Shown here piece by piece: positions 38,244 to 50,348 of a stretch of DNA of 64,000 nucleotides (positions within the stretch are counted from its first letter, which is position 1; each line of letters opens with the position of its first letter). The notes beneath the pieces are model-generated. The model made no database searches, was not told the origin of the DNA, and saw only the letters and a program-made list of their open reading frames with translations. Both the position numbers and the translations under genes were made by a program. Source of the DNA: Bretschneidera sinensis (Eukaryota; Streptophyta; Magnoliopsida; Brassicales; Akaniaceae); the NCBI GenBank assembly GCA_023935145.1, contig CM043697.1, forward strand, positions 59,395,501 to 59,459,500. The letters run 5' to 3'.

Positions 38244-39551
38244 GTGCCTAGTCGAGCTGTCTATCAGGAAACTCTTCCCACCCCAAGTATAGATGAGGCC
38301 CCGGTCCTGCCAGTGGAAGAAGAATCCTCGTGGATAGACCCCATTCTCAAGTATCTAAAAGACGGTACCATGCCTGAACCCAAAGATCAAGCCAGAAAGG
38401 TGATATCCCGTGCCTCGCGTTACACCCTTATGGAAGGGAAATTATACAAAAGGGGTCTAACTACACCGTATCTACGATGCCTCAGACCCAGAGAGGCAGA
38501 CTATGCACTCAGAGAGGTCCACGAAGGGATATGTGGAAACCACCTTGGGGCTCGGGCCTTAGGCTTCAAAATCCTCCGCCAGGGGTACTACTGGCCCACA
38601 GTAAAAGATGACGCGGCAAGTTTGGTCAAGAAATGTGAAAATTGTCAGCGATGGTCTCCGACATCGCATCGACCTGCTAACCCCCTCGTCTCCATCACTA
38701 GTCCCCTCCCCTTCGCCATGTGGGGCATGGATCTCCTGGGCTCATTCCCAACGTCCGTTGGGCAGAAGAAGCACCTCATCGTGGCCATTGACTACTTCAC
38801 CAAATGGGTCGAGGCCGAGCCATTGGCAAGCATCACGGATCACCAAACCAGGAACTTCGTATGGAAGTCAATAGTATGCCGCTTCGGGATCCCTCGCGTG
38901 CTGATCACCGATAATGGAAAACAGTTCGACAGCTCCCGATTCAAAACATTTTGCGACAACCTCCATATTAACCATCGGTTCTCCTCTGTGGGCTACCCGC
39001 AAGCCAATGGCCAGGCCGAAGTAACCAACAGGATGCTCCTCCAAGGAATCAGGAAGAGACTTGACGAGACGGACAATCGTTGGGTAGAACAGCTCCACAA
39101 CATCCTTTGGGCCTATCGGACGCCAACAGGCGAAACTCCATTTCTCATGACGTACGGCTCAGAAGCCGTCATTCCTCTCGAAATCAGGATCCCATCACTC
39201 CGAGTACAGTGTTTTGAGCCAGGCAGCAACGAAGAAGGGTTAAAAATGAACTTAGATCTAGTTGAAGAAGCCAGAGACAAAGCCTAAGTTCGCCTCGCAA
39301 ACTATCAGCAAAGGGTCGCTCGGTACTATAACTCCCGGGTATTGAACAAACCCTTCAAACTTAATGACCTCGTCCTCTGGAAGAGTGAAGTCTCATGCCC
39401 CCGACACACGGGTAAGTTGGTCTCGAATTGGGAAGGACCTTACAGGGTTCGAAGGGTCTGCAGGAAAGGCACCTATGAGCTAGAAGACATGGAAGGGAAG
39501 CCCGTTCCCCGCACCTGGAATGCGGAGAACCTCTGTAGTTTCTACCAATGA
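38244..39551 (+). pseudogene. Integrase of the second Tat element
   Basis: The domain order is intact. A His/Cys zinc module (EVHEGICGNHLGARALG, then KKCENCQRW) is followed by the core with Asp in MWGMDLLGSFP, Asp in RVLITDNGKQFD and Glu in PQANGQAEVTNRML, the DD-E triad. The C-terminal domain is LVLWKSEVSCPRHTGKL to NAENLCSFYQ. One TAA at 39285 interrupts it. The frame begins after the RT/RNase H deletion without its own ATG. Confidence 0.92.
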
Positions 39552-39704
39552 AATGTGAAAGCACGAAAATAAATAAAGAATTTGAAATTCCGAAACTTCT
39601 TTACTTCATTCATAGGAAGAAAGATACAAAGAGAAGGCACTGTTGGCCTTTAATACAAAGAACTATTTGGGTACAATCGAGGCCCCAAAAAACTCGTAGT
39701 TAGC
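39552..39704. other. Short spacer after pol
   Basis: Non-coding DNA between the pol stop and the antisense reading frame. It probably serves as the 3' end region for both strands. Confidence 0.4.
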
Positions 39705-41555
39705 CTAGGACTGGGCCTCACTTTCCCCTCCAGCTTGCACTTCCCCTACCTCGCCACTTGGGGTAGGCAAGGCTTCACCTGGGCCATCCTGACCCCCAGC
39801 CCGGACAACTGCACCACTTTCTCCTCTTGAAGAATCCGCACTAGAGGCACCAGAGTCGCTCGCCAGATTGAAACCTGAGAAATCCAACCTCGGGAAAAGG
39901 AGCATCACCCTCCTCTTAGCTTCCTCGAAACCTTCGAGGTACTGAACTGCCACTTCTTTCGTCAGAAAAGCCTCATTTTCCGCGGAGCAACGTCGAACTT
40001 CATCTAGCTCCTCTCTCAGGACCTCTGCAGTTCGACGGTGATGATCCCTGTCAAAAATCGCCTCTTCCCTCTCCCTCTCTGATGTCTCAAGAGAAATGGT
40101 CAGGTCATGCGTAATGTCCTCAGACTCCTTCAGCTTAAGCTCGGTCTTGGACAAGCGGTCTGCTATCTCCAAGGTACGCCGGGAAAGCATCCTATGAAGA
40201 ACCCCGGCTTGAGAGGAAGCAACCTCCGTCGCTGAACAGAGCAACTCTAAGGGCTTCGATAGAATCTCTGCCTTATCGCGAGGAGGGATCCCTAGCACCA
40301 AATGCTCTCGAGCGACCTTGGTGCTGGCAAACACCGAGTCATCCATTCTCAGAGCCCACCAAGGAGTGAAAAGAAAAGCCATCTCAGATCCTTCCCTAGG
40401 TAAGGGAGCCACTGAAGGAGAAGGATCCGCCGAAGGCCTGGGAGGGCTATCCACCGGCATCGGAGCCACGGTCGAAACTTTAGCCTTCTTTCTCTGCCCA
40501 GAACCGCTAGCTTCGGCTGCCCTCTTCTTCTCGAGAGCCAGCTGCTTGGCCATCGCCGCCATCTCCATATCTGCACAAAAAAAAGGGGGCATTAAAAACT
40601 TGAAAAAATAAATAAAAATTCCTATAAGTCGACGAGCCAGCGACTACCATGGAAGAGGCTCGAGGGAAGGCGAGGAGGGCACAGGCCGCACCTGTGGAGT
40701 TGCTCATTGTCTCCAAGAACATCGATCTCCAAGGGCGCGACCAGCATTGCCCTCAGAGTTTCCTCCTCTCGAAAGGAGAGGTGTGGCCTCTTGTATTTGC
40801 CAACACGCTCCAAGCCCCAAGTGAGGGGAACGTCAAAACTTTCAGCAGATTGGACAAAGAAGAAGCCCCCCTTCCACCCCTTGATTGAGGAAGGCTTCTC
40901 CTTTAGAACGCTCTTCTCCCGCCTCGAACTGACGATGACCTAGCTCGAGTGACCCAACCGAGCTAGCTGAAAATGGGCTTTGAACACGTTTATGTTCATC
41001 ACCCCCTACCTCCTGGCACACGACAATGAATGCCAGAATCAGTCGAACCGAATTGGGCACCAGCTGGCTTAACGCAATACCGAAGTATCTAAGTATTAAG
41101 CAGAGGAACGGGTGGAGAGGAAGCCTGAGCCCCGCCTTGAGCTGATGCTCGTAGAGGCACAGCTCAAACGGTTGCCGGCTGGACAGAACATCGCAAGCTC
41201 TCTCTCCACCCTCGGGGGCCCTCATGTTAAAATCCATGGGGATCCTGTATTTAACCCTCATCCTTAAAAGGTTGGATCCCGCCACGGTGCTAGGAACGGC
41301 GTTCGCTTCGAACACCGATTCCTCTCTCTCTGTGTCTCGGGCCTCATCTCTCATAGAGGCAAGGGCTAGGTCCTCCTCTCCCCCTAATGATTCGGACCCT
41401 TGCTCCTCCCCTCTGTCTCTCGCATACGGGACTAAGGCCCGTCCTACACCCCCAGAAGTCGCTTCACAAGAAGCAACCCCTTCGCTGGACGAAACACCCA
41501 TGGCTACACCCAGCTCCCTGAACAGGGCTCCGCTAGACTCACTACCGACAGACAT
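39705..41555 (-). pseudogene. Antisense two-exon ORF of the Tat element (aORF), broken
   Basis: Exon 1 (41555-40648) encodes a Ser/Glu-rich N-terminus, then a folded part with YRIPMDFNMRAPEGGERAC, LRLPLHPFLCLILRYFG, KGWKGGFFFVQSAESFD and SFREEETLRAM. A 77-base GT-AG intron (40647-40571) ends in a long pyrimidine tract and TGTGCAG. Splicing joins CAT-G to AT-ATG in frame. Exon 2 (40570-39705) has a basic KKRAAEASGSGQRKKAKV patch, a coiled coil (LKLKESEDITHDL to EELDEVRR) and an acidic tail. Exon 1 is dead: an indel in a G5 run (41002-41006) shifts the frame, and a stop lies at 40942-40940. Tat elements are known to carry extra ORFs in this position and orientation. The protein's function is unknown. 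Confidence 0.75.
40571..40647 (-). other. Intron of the antisense ORF
   Basis: 77 bases; donor ATG|GTAGTC, acceptor TTTTTTTGTGCAG|ATATGG with a nine-T tract. Removing it keeps the reading frame across the junction (His-Asp-Met-Glu). Confidence 0.65.
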
Positions 41556-43025
41556 TACTCATATAGAAAAGGAGGAAACTTTTAGTGAAAAACTCCTAAG
41601 CAATGCCGAGCGCTCTCAGACTTATTAGGAGAACCAGAACCCTCAAAATCTCTCAAAAATGCGAAGTGAAAACTGAAAGGAGGGGATACCCCATCTTATA
41701 GGGGTTGGGGCAGCAAAAGCGAGGTAATCAAGTCACACGTCAGTTGAACGGACGCGTCCTTTACAGTTTCCTAAGGGCCATTTCAGGTTCCCCAAGCGCC
41801 GCCCTGTAATGTAGGTGCCAGCTATCACTAGGGCGCAACCTCTACTTAAATTAACACGCCGCCATTCTTGTCAAACGTCGCCATTCATCGCATCTACTTA
41901 ATAGATCTAAAGTGGGCCAAAAGGCCCACACATGCAGAAGAAAATCGTGACCATCTGGCAGGCTTAAAGTGACTAAAAACCCTTGCGCCAATTTCTCCAG
42001 GAAATCAGGGGCTTTGGACCTCCCTCTTTTCGTCCCGTTAAGTTTGCCATCAAATTTAAACAAGTATCAGGAGAAAGGAGTTCATACAAAAACACGAATA
42101 TTTAAAAAGGAGTAATTTATTGATGTTAATGGATTACAACCATTTACAACTAACGACCTCGAAGTACAAATAAAAGAGGACCCTAACGGCCTCGAAGTGC
42201 AAAGAAGATAATGAAAACCAAAAAGTTCCAGGCAGCACCGGTCATGAACTTCTTCACCCACTTCAGACTGAAGAGCCCCTGGCGCGAACCCTAAAACTTC
42301 GTGGGCCGAACCTGAGACTGAAAGTGCGGTCTATGATCAGCCCCAGGTTCAGGAAAACCCTTGCCAGCTTGCAAGAAACTAGTGACAGCATTTCCCCTAA
42401 TCTTGCTATCACCAGAAGAACAGCCGGAAGAGAAGCTGCAGCCTTACTCTCAACTTTCTAGGAGTTTGCAGCTACACCCCTCTTCTTCTTCCGTTCCTCG
42501 TAAGCCAGGGCATGAGGGAATCCCACCATCCAGAGACACGACACTCCCTTCTCTTCATTCCCTTCAGAGTCTGGAAGAAGCCCGTGTCTCCATTCAGAGT
42601 CAGGAAGAAACCCGAACCTCAATTAAAGTACCGTGATGGCTATCCTCAAAAAATGCTTTTCTCTCTTCATTTTAGAAACCACACTTTTCCGTTTGAAACA
42701 AAGAGTGCCAGAGGACCCTGTTTATAAGGCGAGGAAACACACTTCACGAAACAATAAATACCAAAAACGGAAAACGAAACAAACCCATGATTTTCGAGAA
42801 AGACTCTTTGCTTCTCCAGGCAGTTTCCTACCTTCCGAGAATGACGGTCCGATTCCCAAGGAGCACCACTTAAACCACTGATTGACTTCGCGATCCGAAG
42901 AGGGCTTTTCATCATCCCCTGAAACTTTTCGCCTCCCATAAAACGACGATCCACAAGCAAGCTCACTCAACTTCCATGAGTAGCCCGGCCCAAGAAATAC
43001 TTCCCGGAACACATAAATGAACTCC
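41556..43025. other. 3' untranslated region of the second Tat element
   Basis: No coding region with support. A direct repeat of CTCGAAGTACAAA and CTCGAAGTGCAAA occurs near 42158 and 42191. The promoter of the antisense ORF would lie in 41560-42100 on the minus strand; no clear TATA box is seen. Confidence 0.45.
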
Positions 43026-43042
43026 AGGAAGTGGGGGGCCTG
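43026..43042 (+). other. Polypurine tract of the second Tat element
   Basis: AGGAAGTGGGGGGCCTG lies directly before the 3' LTR and fits the plus-strand primer. Confidence 0.8.
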
Positions 43043-44040
<998 letters not shown>

Positions 44041-45575
44041 ACAATTCGTTTTACTTCCTTCATTTCAACTTTTTGCATCTTCTTTAATTAGGTTCACAAG
44101 AAAGTTTGGTGAATAGTACACAAAATATATTATATTAAAATAATAATATAATATTATATAATTAAAAAAAGCTTAAGAGATGCACGAGAAAGTTTGTTGA
44201 AAAGTAGAAAACAAGAACAAAAAAGAAGAGTAAAAAACAAAAATTTATATTAAAATAATATATATTTAAAAAAAAAACTTAAATTTAAGTCTCTGAGCTT
44301 AGACCTCGGAGACATTTTTATTCTCCGAGTTCCTTAATTTTTCTTTCTTCATTTCTTAACTCAAATTCTTCCAAATTTTCTCCAACAAAATTTAGACAAC
44401 TTCAGTTATCCAATATCAAAATTTCATCAAATTTGGGTAATTTTTTATGAATTATATTTCAATTTTTTATAAGCTATATGATTGTTTGTTTCAAGTATTA
44501 AAGCTTTTAAATTAATTATATTTTTTTAGTGTAATTAAAAGTATTAGGAGGTTAAATTTTTGATTATATACACTTTACTGAAATTAAATTTTCCTTTATA
44601 TGAAACATATGGGTTTTGTGATGTTAAATTTTTTATAGAATTAGTTGGGATATGTAAAGGAAATTTGTGGGATAAATGGAATTTAAATGAGTATTATGAC
44701 ATAAATTTTCATTAAATTATTAACTTTTATTTTTTAAAGATTTCTGGAATACTGTGATTTTGATATACTTTTTTTTTGGCTGATTGGTGGATATGAATTT
44801 GAGAAGGATGGGGAAACTAAATTGGTGCTTGAGTTGGGATATTATTTCTAATTGTTATGCAGGTTATTTAGCCACCGAAAAATTTGGAAAATGTCCTAAC
44901 AACATAGGAAATGCTGTCGAAATTTCAATAAAATTTACCTGATATTTTAAGTTTTTTTTTTTTTAATAAAGAACAAGTGTTATGAATAAATAGATTCAAA
45001 ATAATTAACATATTAAAATTTATCCAAAATGACTAAGATTATATACATAAACATATACATGCATTTATACATCATAAGAATTTTTACATATAGGTGGTGT
45101 ATTAGGACCGAGTTCGAGTGATTCTGTTCGTTGAAAGCATCGTTTTTTTTATTGTAGTTAAAGTGAGATTTTACTACCAAATTATATAAATTTTCATTTG
45201 ATTTATGTGATAAAAATATGGTATGTGCTTTGAAATTTATGCAATGTTTGAAGAAAAGATGAATTTGTACTGAGATTGAGGTTTTGTGGAGAAACATGAT
45301 TTTTGTTCTCTGATTTAATATGATTGATCAAATTTTGAATGATTTATGAAAGAATGGTATTTACTGTTTTGAATGATTAATGAGAAGAACTGTAATTTTG
45401 CTAAATAAAAATGTTTAGGTGGTATTTTTGACATCTTCTCCTCATGCTACTTTTTATTGTAATTAAAAATAGTGGTTGTTTTATGTAAATGAAATCATAC
45501 AAATTTTATTTTGTTATGTTTTTGAAAGATTTTATAATTTGAAAAATTGTTTGTAATAAATCTTTTCAGTTTACT
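44041..45575. other. AT-rich DNA, possibly an old LTR
   Basis: No gene seen. Its right edge resembles the end of a chromovirus LTR (next entry), so part of this stretch may be that LTR. No TG start or target duplication could be fixed. Confidence 0.3.
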
Positions 45576-45675
45576 GTTGGGTGTTTAAAAGTGACGATCT
45601 CGTCTCGAGTATGACCAATTTATGACAAATTGTGATAGCAGGTATACACGAGCATCAGGTTTTTTGCATGAAGCG
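45576..45675 (+). repeat. Probable remnant of a chromovirus-type LTR end
   Basis: GTGACGATCTCGTCTCGAG and ATGACCAA followed by GAGCATCAGGTTTT parallel the LTR end and primer site at 56565-56640 (GTGACGACATCATCTCGGG, GTGGCCAA, GAGCATTAGGTTTT). The primer site itself is decayed. Confidence 0.45.
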
Positions 45676-47495
45676 TGTCACAAAAGGTTTATAATTACAA
45701 TGTCTTAAAGGTGAAGTATGGTAGGAGGGGATGCAAATGAGTCGCTACATGATGGAAGAGTAGAGATGTCATTTAATTAGATGAATGGTACAATGTGACA
45801 CATAATTAGAACAAATTGAGCATTATAATGACGTGGTACGGAATTCTTAATGGTACGAAGGAGCAAAGTATTATAAATGTTTTCACTACATGAAATCCTT
45901 GGCTATTAAGTTGTTAGTGAAGCTTTCTCTGTACAGGATTGAATTCTTGAGCCTAATTAGGACAAGAAACTCTCCTAATCTGAAGCCCTCCTTGAGAAAA
46001 GAAATGAAATCATGGAAAATTAGCCTCAAAAGAAGTATTCAGGCCTCAGTATCCACACGCTACAAGACCTCTAAAATGCTAGGATCACCAACAGAGGTCT
46101 CTTTATATAATAAATTCAATACCTACTTCAAAATTCATCATTTTTCAACTTGAACAGAATGTTGTAAATACCCATAGAAGAGAAAAAATGTGAGCCCAAT
46201 CATATCAAATCTATTTTTAAAAAATTAAATAGTAAAAAAAATTATTTAAAATAATTAAATAGTAAAATAAAAAACCAATACCAAAGCACTCATTTGAAGC
46301 AGAAAAAAAAAAAAAAAAAACCATCTGCTAAATTTTTTTCTTCTTTTTTTTCCCTTCATTTTCTATATTTTTTTAAGCGCACGTAAAAAAAATCCACAAA
46401 AGAAATCAAAACATCTCAAGCCCTTGGCATTAGTTGCAGGTGCCGTTTCTTCTCCTCTCACTCTCGACTACAACCACAACCTGAAAAGATATCAAATTCC
46501 GGCGAGAAACCTTTCACTCCTCTTGCACAAACCGTCATCATATATCTTCAACATCCAAGTCTAGTTCAAGTAAAGAAAGAGTGCTAAAACGTGCAGGTGT
46601 AGGGAGATCAGGAACACATTGAAATAAATTTAAACGGTTTTCTTTCTTCTTCCCTTCCTTCTTTTTCTCTCTCTATTCTCGTTACTGTTACTCATTTTCC
46701 ACCATTTTCACTGCTGCAACTGCTCATCTTCCGCGACGGAGGAGAGAGGATGAGAAGAATTTATAAGAAAAAAAATAATCAATCTGGAGCTCAAAATTTC
46801 GGCGATGAAAGTAGAAAAAAAAAGTGAAGAAATGATTTCATCATGTTTAATCATCGTAGATGAGGAAGAGATTTTGATTAAATGGGTTCTATTTTGAAAA
46901 AAATTATAAATAAGAATGTCTTATGCATATGTAACAAATGTATATTTTGATAAACAACGAAATTAAAATAAAGTTTAAAATGCAAATAAGTAGCATAAAT
47001 CAATCAACAAGTCCCGACTAAACAAGGGCTTAATTAAATATGCCACGTATGTAAATGTTTACTTGTTTTTCATTGGATATTCATTTTCTATTTCAAATTG
47101 TTGATGCAGTTTGATGAGTCTAAAGATTGCTATCATATTTGAAAAATGTAGTAATGTCAAATGTGAAATCTAGCAAGAAGGTTGAATGATTTGAAAGGTT
47201 TAGCACACATGAATATGCTTTAATAGAAGGAAAAACACTTTTCCGTCATACCATTCTTTTTCTTGTTAATTTAAATATTTTAAAACTCTTAAATAACTCC
47301 CAACAATTTTTATTGAGTTAAGCTGTATTTAAACAACTCCCAACAAAGCATACCTCTTCTTTTTCTTTATTTTTCTCCAAACTTTCGAGCATAGGGTAAA
47401 ACACCAAATGGCAGGAAGCACACTAGGAAAAATTATCCTAATTAAACAAATAGTGCCAACCGAAACGTACACCCTCTTATTAGTGTTTTACTCAG
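45676..47495. other. Unassigned AT-rich DNA
   Basis: No supported gene. An A19 tract ends near 46320. The CT-rich stretch 46440-46740 resembles a 5' UTR but has no following CDS. The open frame near 45890-46153 shows nothing recognisable. Confidence 0.35.
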
Positions 47496-47499
47496 TTTA

Positions 47500-47879
47500 G
47501 TTAATAAACCAAACACATATCTAGCAAGACACAATTTCCAGAATCCAACAACACAATTTCATACAAGAAGCTCAGAAACAAAACTCCCATTGAAATCTTT
47601 AAAACCCAAATTCATCACAGGAAATCTGTGGTGTGGTGTGGTGTCTTTTCATTTCCCATCAGCATTAAGACAATATATTCTTGTTTGACAAGCTTCCAAC
47701 TAGGTATGTTGGCGTGTATTTTATCTTTTAATTTACTAGACACCTATAGTGAATTTGATCCTTTTTTTTTGTCATATTATAATAAAGCTTGATTATAAAT
47801 TAAATCCCGAGTTTAATTTGGGTGCTTTTCTTTCTAAATTTTGATTTTTTTTTTCTTTTGTAGTTTTTAAAGAGGACGA
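47500..47879 (+). other. Leader with intron upstream of the CNL fragment
   Basis: A donor (TAG|GTATGTTG, intron from 47704) and an acceptor (TTTCTTTTGTAG ending at 47863) outline a 160-base intron 16 bases before the ATG. Leader introns are common in this resistance-gene class. The layout suggests the fragment derives from a complete gene 5' end, not a random coding piece. Confidence 0.5.
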
Positions 47880-48374
47880 ATGAGTAATGCGGCCACTATT
47901 ATTCAAGCAGCATCATGTGCTGCAGAGGTAGTGTACAAATTTGGGAAAGAATCATATACCTTTATCCAAAGCAAGCATTCTTGTTCAAAGAATTTGCAGG
48001 ACAAGTATAGAATGTTAAACAGGGAAGTGCAGACACTCCAAGCTCTAACCATGGATCATGAGGCTGACGTCGAGAGAGAGAAGATGAAAACGACCACAAG
48101 CAGTTACAACTTATGGAGACAAAGGGTTTCAGAGATTATGGAAGAGGTGGAAAAAATGAAATCCATATATGAACGACTAAGATTACCACAATGATGTATT
48201 TTGCAACGAGCACAACTTAGCAAACAAATGTCAAAGAAGTGGGAAGAAGTACGCAAACTTGTAGAAGAGGGAAAATTTTCAGGTGGTTTTCTGGTTGATA
48301 AACCTCCAGAAACTGTTATGGTCGAAGCTGAATGCAATCAAATTAAGGATTTCGATGGCTCCATAAATCATTAG
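47880..48374 (+). pseudogene. CC-domain fragment of a CNL (RPS2/RPS5-like) resistance gene
   Basis: The open frame 47880-48194 encodes MSNAATIIQAASCAAEVVYK, then KYRMLNREVQTLQAL and a helical stretch with YNLWRQRVSEIMEEVEKM. After a TGA (48192) the same frame continues with AQLSKQMSKKWEEVRKLVEE, GKFSGGFLVDKPPETV and VEAECNQ, ending at TAG 48374. This is the order seen between the coiled coil and the nucleotide-binding domain of RPS2/RPS5-like receptors. No P-loop, NB-ARC or LRR follows. Full proteins have about 900 residues; about 164 codons remain. It could be a dead truncated gene, or the 104-residue open part could yield a CC-only peptide. I favour pseudogene. Confidence 0.68.
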
Positions 48375-48644
48375 TTTCAACGATCTGTTTAACTTTTAAG
48401 TACTTAAGTAGCCCTACAGCACGCCCGGTATACGTACATGTTGCATTCAGGAAACAATTTCTGTACGTCAAGTTGATGAAATTCAAATAATTTAAAACAT
48501 CATATATATTTAAGCATGATATTTGAATATATACCAATCTATTTAAAACCGAGTAAGTAACACAGTTTAATTAAAGGCCTAACGTAGGATTAAGATAGAG
48601 GTTATTATCTGCTAACAATTTGCTGGCATACTTTCGAGCTGCAA
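48375..48644. other. Short spacer
   Basis: AT-rich DNA between the CNL fragment and a LINE fragment. No feature seen. Confidence 0.35.
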
Positions 48645-48930
48645 ATGAAATGGCAGCCTCCTGGTTTAGAGCATCTGAAAATTAACTTACGTGGGGCTGT
48701 CAAGAATTAATGGATTCGTGGTGGTGGAGGGGCTGCAGTCCGAGACCGTGATGGGTTTCTCATAGCAGCTCGCGCTATCAGTTGGGAGCATATGACCGAC
48801 CCGTTGCTTGTGGAGGCTAAAGCACTTTATGAGAGTTTTATTTTATTAGCTGCGGAATTGGGCATAGAGAAGCTGTTTGTTGAAAATGTCTTGTCTTTTG
48901 TTAGTCCAACTATGCAACAGCAACAAAGAG
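48645..48930 (+). pseudogene. LINE RNase H (RVT_3-type) fragment
   Basis: The frame reads WQPPGLEHLKINLRGAV, a stop, then GGGGAAVRDRDGFLIAARA, PLLVEAKALYESFILLAAEL and GIEKLFVEN. This is the RNase H domain at the end of plant LINE ORF2. The first catalytic Asp (usually NVDGA) is Arg here, and the C-terminal part is lost. Confidence 0.75.
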
Positions 48931-49733
48931 GATGTATGAGTGATCATCACAGATATTAATGTTTGGATTTCTGATTGAGATTTTGGAAATGAAAACAAGA
49001 ACTAAAAAAGGTGGTAGAGTATATTTCAGGGGGCTCCAATGAAAATCGATTCTTGCTTAATTGCTAAGTGACGAAATACGTGAATGACCCATCTATATAT
49101 AAGACTTCATCTCTATCCCCAGACAACTGCCTCTTTGAATTTCAAAATATGGATAATATTTATCTATTTCCTGATCATTTTTATCCTGAATATCAGATTA
49201 CACTTATTCTTTCATTTCGAGATAAGACTTCACTATAGTTGGCTCAGAGATTTTTTCCCTTTTCCCTTATCCCTTATTTCAAGATAAAACTTGAAGTTTG
49301 ACTGAGTAGCCATAACTAACATCTCCCACTTAACTATTTAGCCAAAATTCTTGATAGGATTTCACTATCTGTGAAATACCATATCATTAGTTTCTGTATA
49401 TGCTCCCACTATCCGTGAGATGACACACTCACACTATCCGTGAGATAATACATTCCATTATCCGTGAGATAACAATTTTTTTTTGACTCAAATATTTTTA
49501 AGTCCCATCAAACTAACGCGTTTGATAAATTTTTTCACTGGAATACCCTTTGTCAAGGGATCAACAATTATACCACTCGTAGGGATATAAAACACTTTGA
49601 CCTCCCTTTTATCTCCCACAATATCATGAATATAATGATACTGTGTTTCAATATGTTGACCATAAAGCCTAATATCTCTTATTTTCGTGCCTTTGGTTGT
49701 AAATGCTTTATCCTAAATAACAATAAAAATAAC
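48931..49733 (-). mobile_element. Copia fragment: 3' LTR piece, short repeats and RNase H
   Basis: On the minus strand the RNase H end reads RDIRLYGQHIETQYHYIHDI, then KVFYIPTSGIIVDPLTKGIP (about 49715-49520). Next come four imperfect copies of a CACTATCCGTGAGAT unit (49363-49470). A purine tract (GTTAAGTGGGAGATG, about 49334-49320) abuts an LTR ending AACTAACA at 49321 on the plus strand. The outer LTR end could not be fixed, so the left boundary is approximate. Confidence 0.6.
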
Positions 49734-49734
49734 T

Positions 49735-50348
49735 TGGGTAAATTTGACTCAAAGACCGATGAGAGGATATTCAACCTCTAGTAAAGCTTATAGAGTTTTT
49801 AACAAGAGAACTCTAGTGGTTGAAGAATCCGTACATGTAGCCTTTGATAAGTCTAACCCAATTAATAGTAGAGTAGGTTCTTTTAATAATGATGCAAATT
49901 TCATTCCAAGGATGACTCGAATGAGAGTGAACCTCAAATAAATCAAGAGGTAAATGCTCATAATCTTGATTAACCATCTACAAGTCACTAAGAGGATAGT
50001 CTTCCCAAAGATTAAAGGTATATAAATTATCATTCAATCGATCAAGTGATTGGTGATCCTTCACAAGGGGTAATAACTCATTCCTCTATTAGAAATATTT
50101 GTAATTGTGTAGCTTATTTGTCTCAAGTAGAACCTAAAACTTTTGTAGAATCCAAAAAAGATGTTGATTGGATAAATGCTATACAAGAAGAATTAAATCA
50201 ATTTGAAAGAAACAAAATATGGAATCTAGTTCCTAGATCAAAGAATCACACTATAATAGGAACTAATTGGGTATTTAAAAATAAAATAGATAAAAATAGA
50301 ATAGTAACTAGGAATAAGGCTAGGCTAGTTGCTAAGGGATATAATTAA
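49735..50348 (+). pseudogene. SIRE-like integrase C-terminus and RT start
   Basis: GKFDSKTDE, then after a frameshift GYSTSSKAYRVFNKRTLVVE and ESVHVAFDKSNP mark the integrase end. The frame 50046-50348 carries the RT start: WINAIQEELNQFERNKIWNL, then GTNWVFKNKID and ARLVAKGYN, followed by a TAA (normally Gln). Confidence 0.82.

Noticed and set aside
44041..45575. Possible solo LTR
   Set aside because: I could not fix a TG start or a target duplication; only the right-edge similarity is reported.
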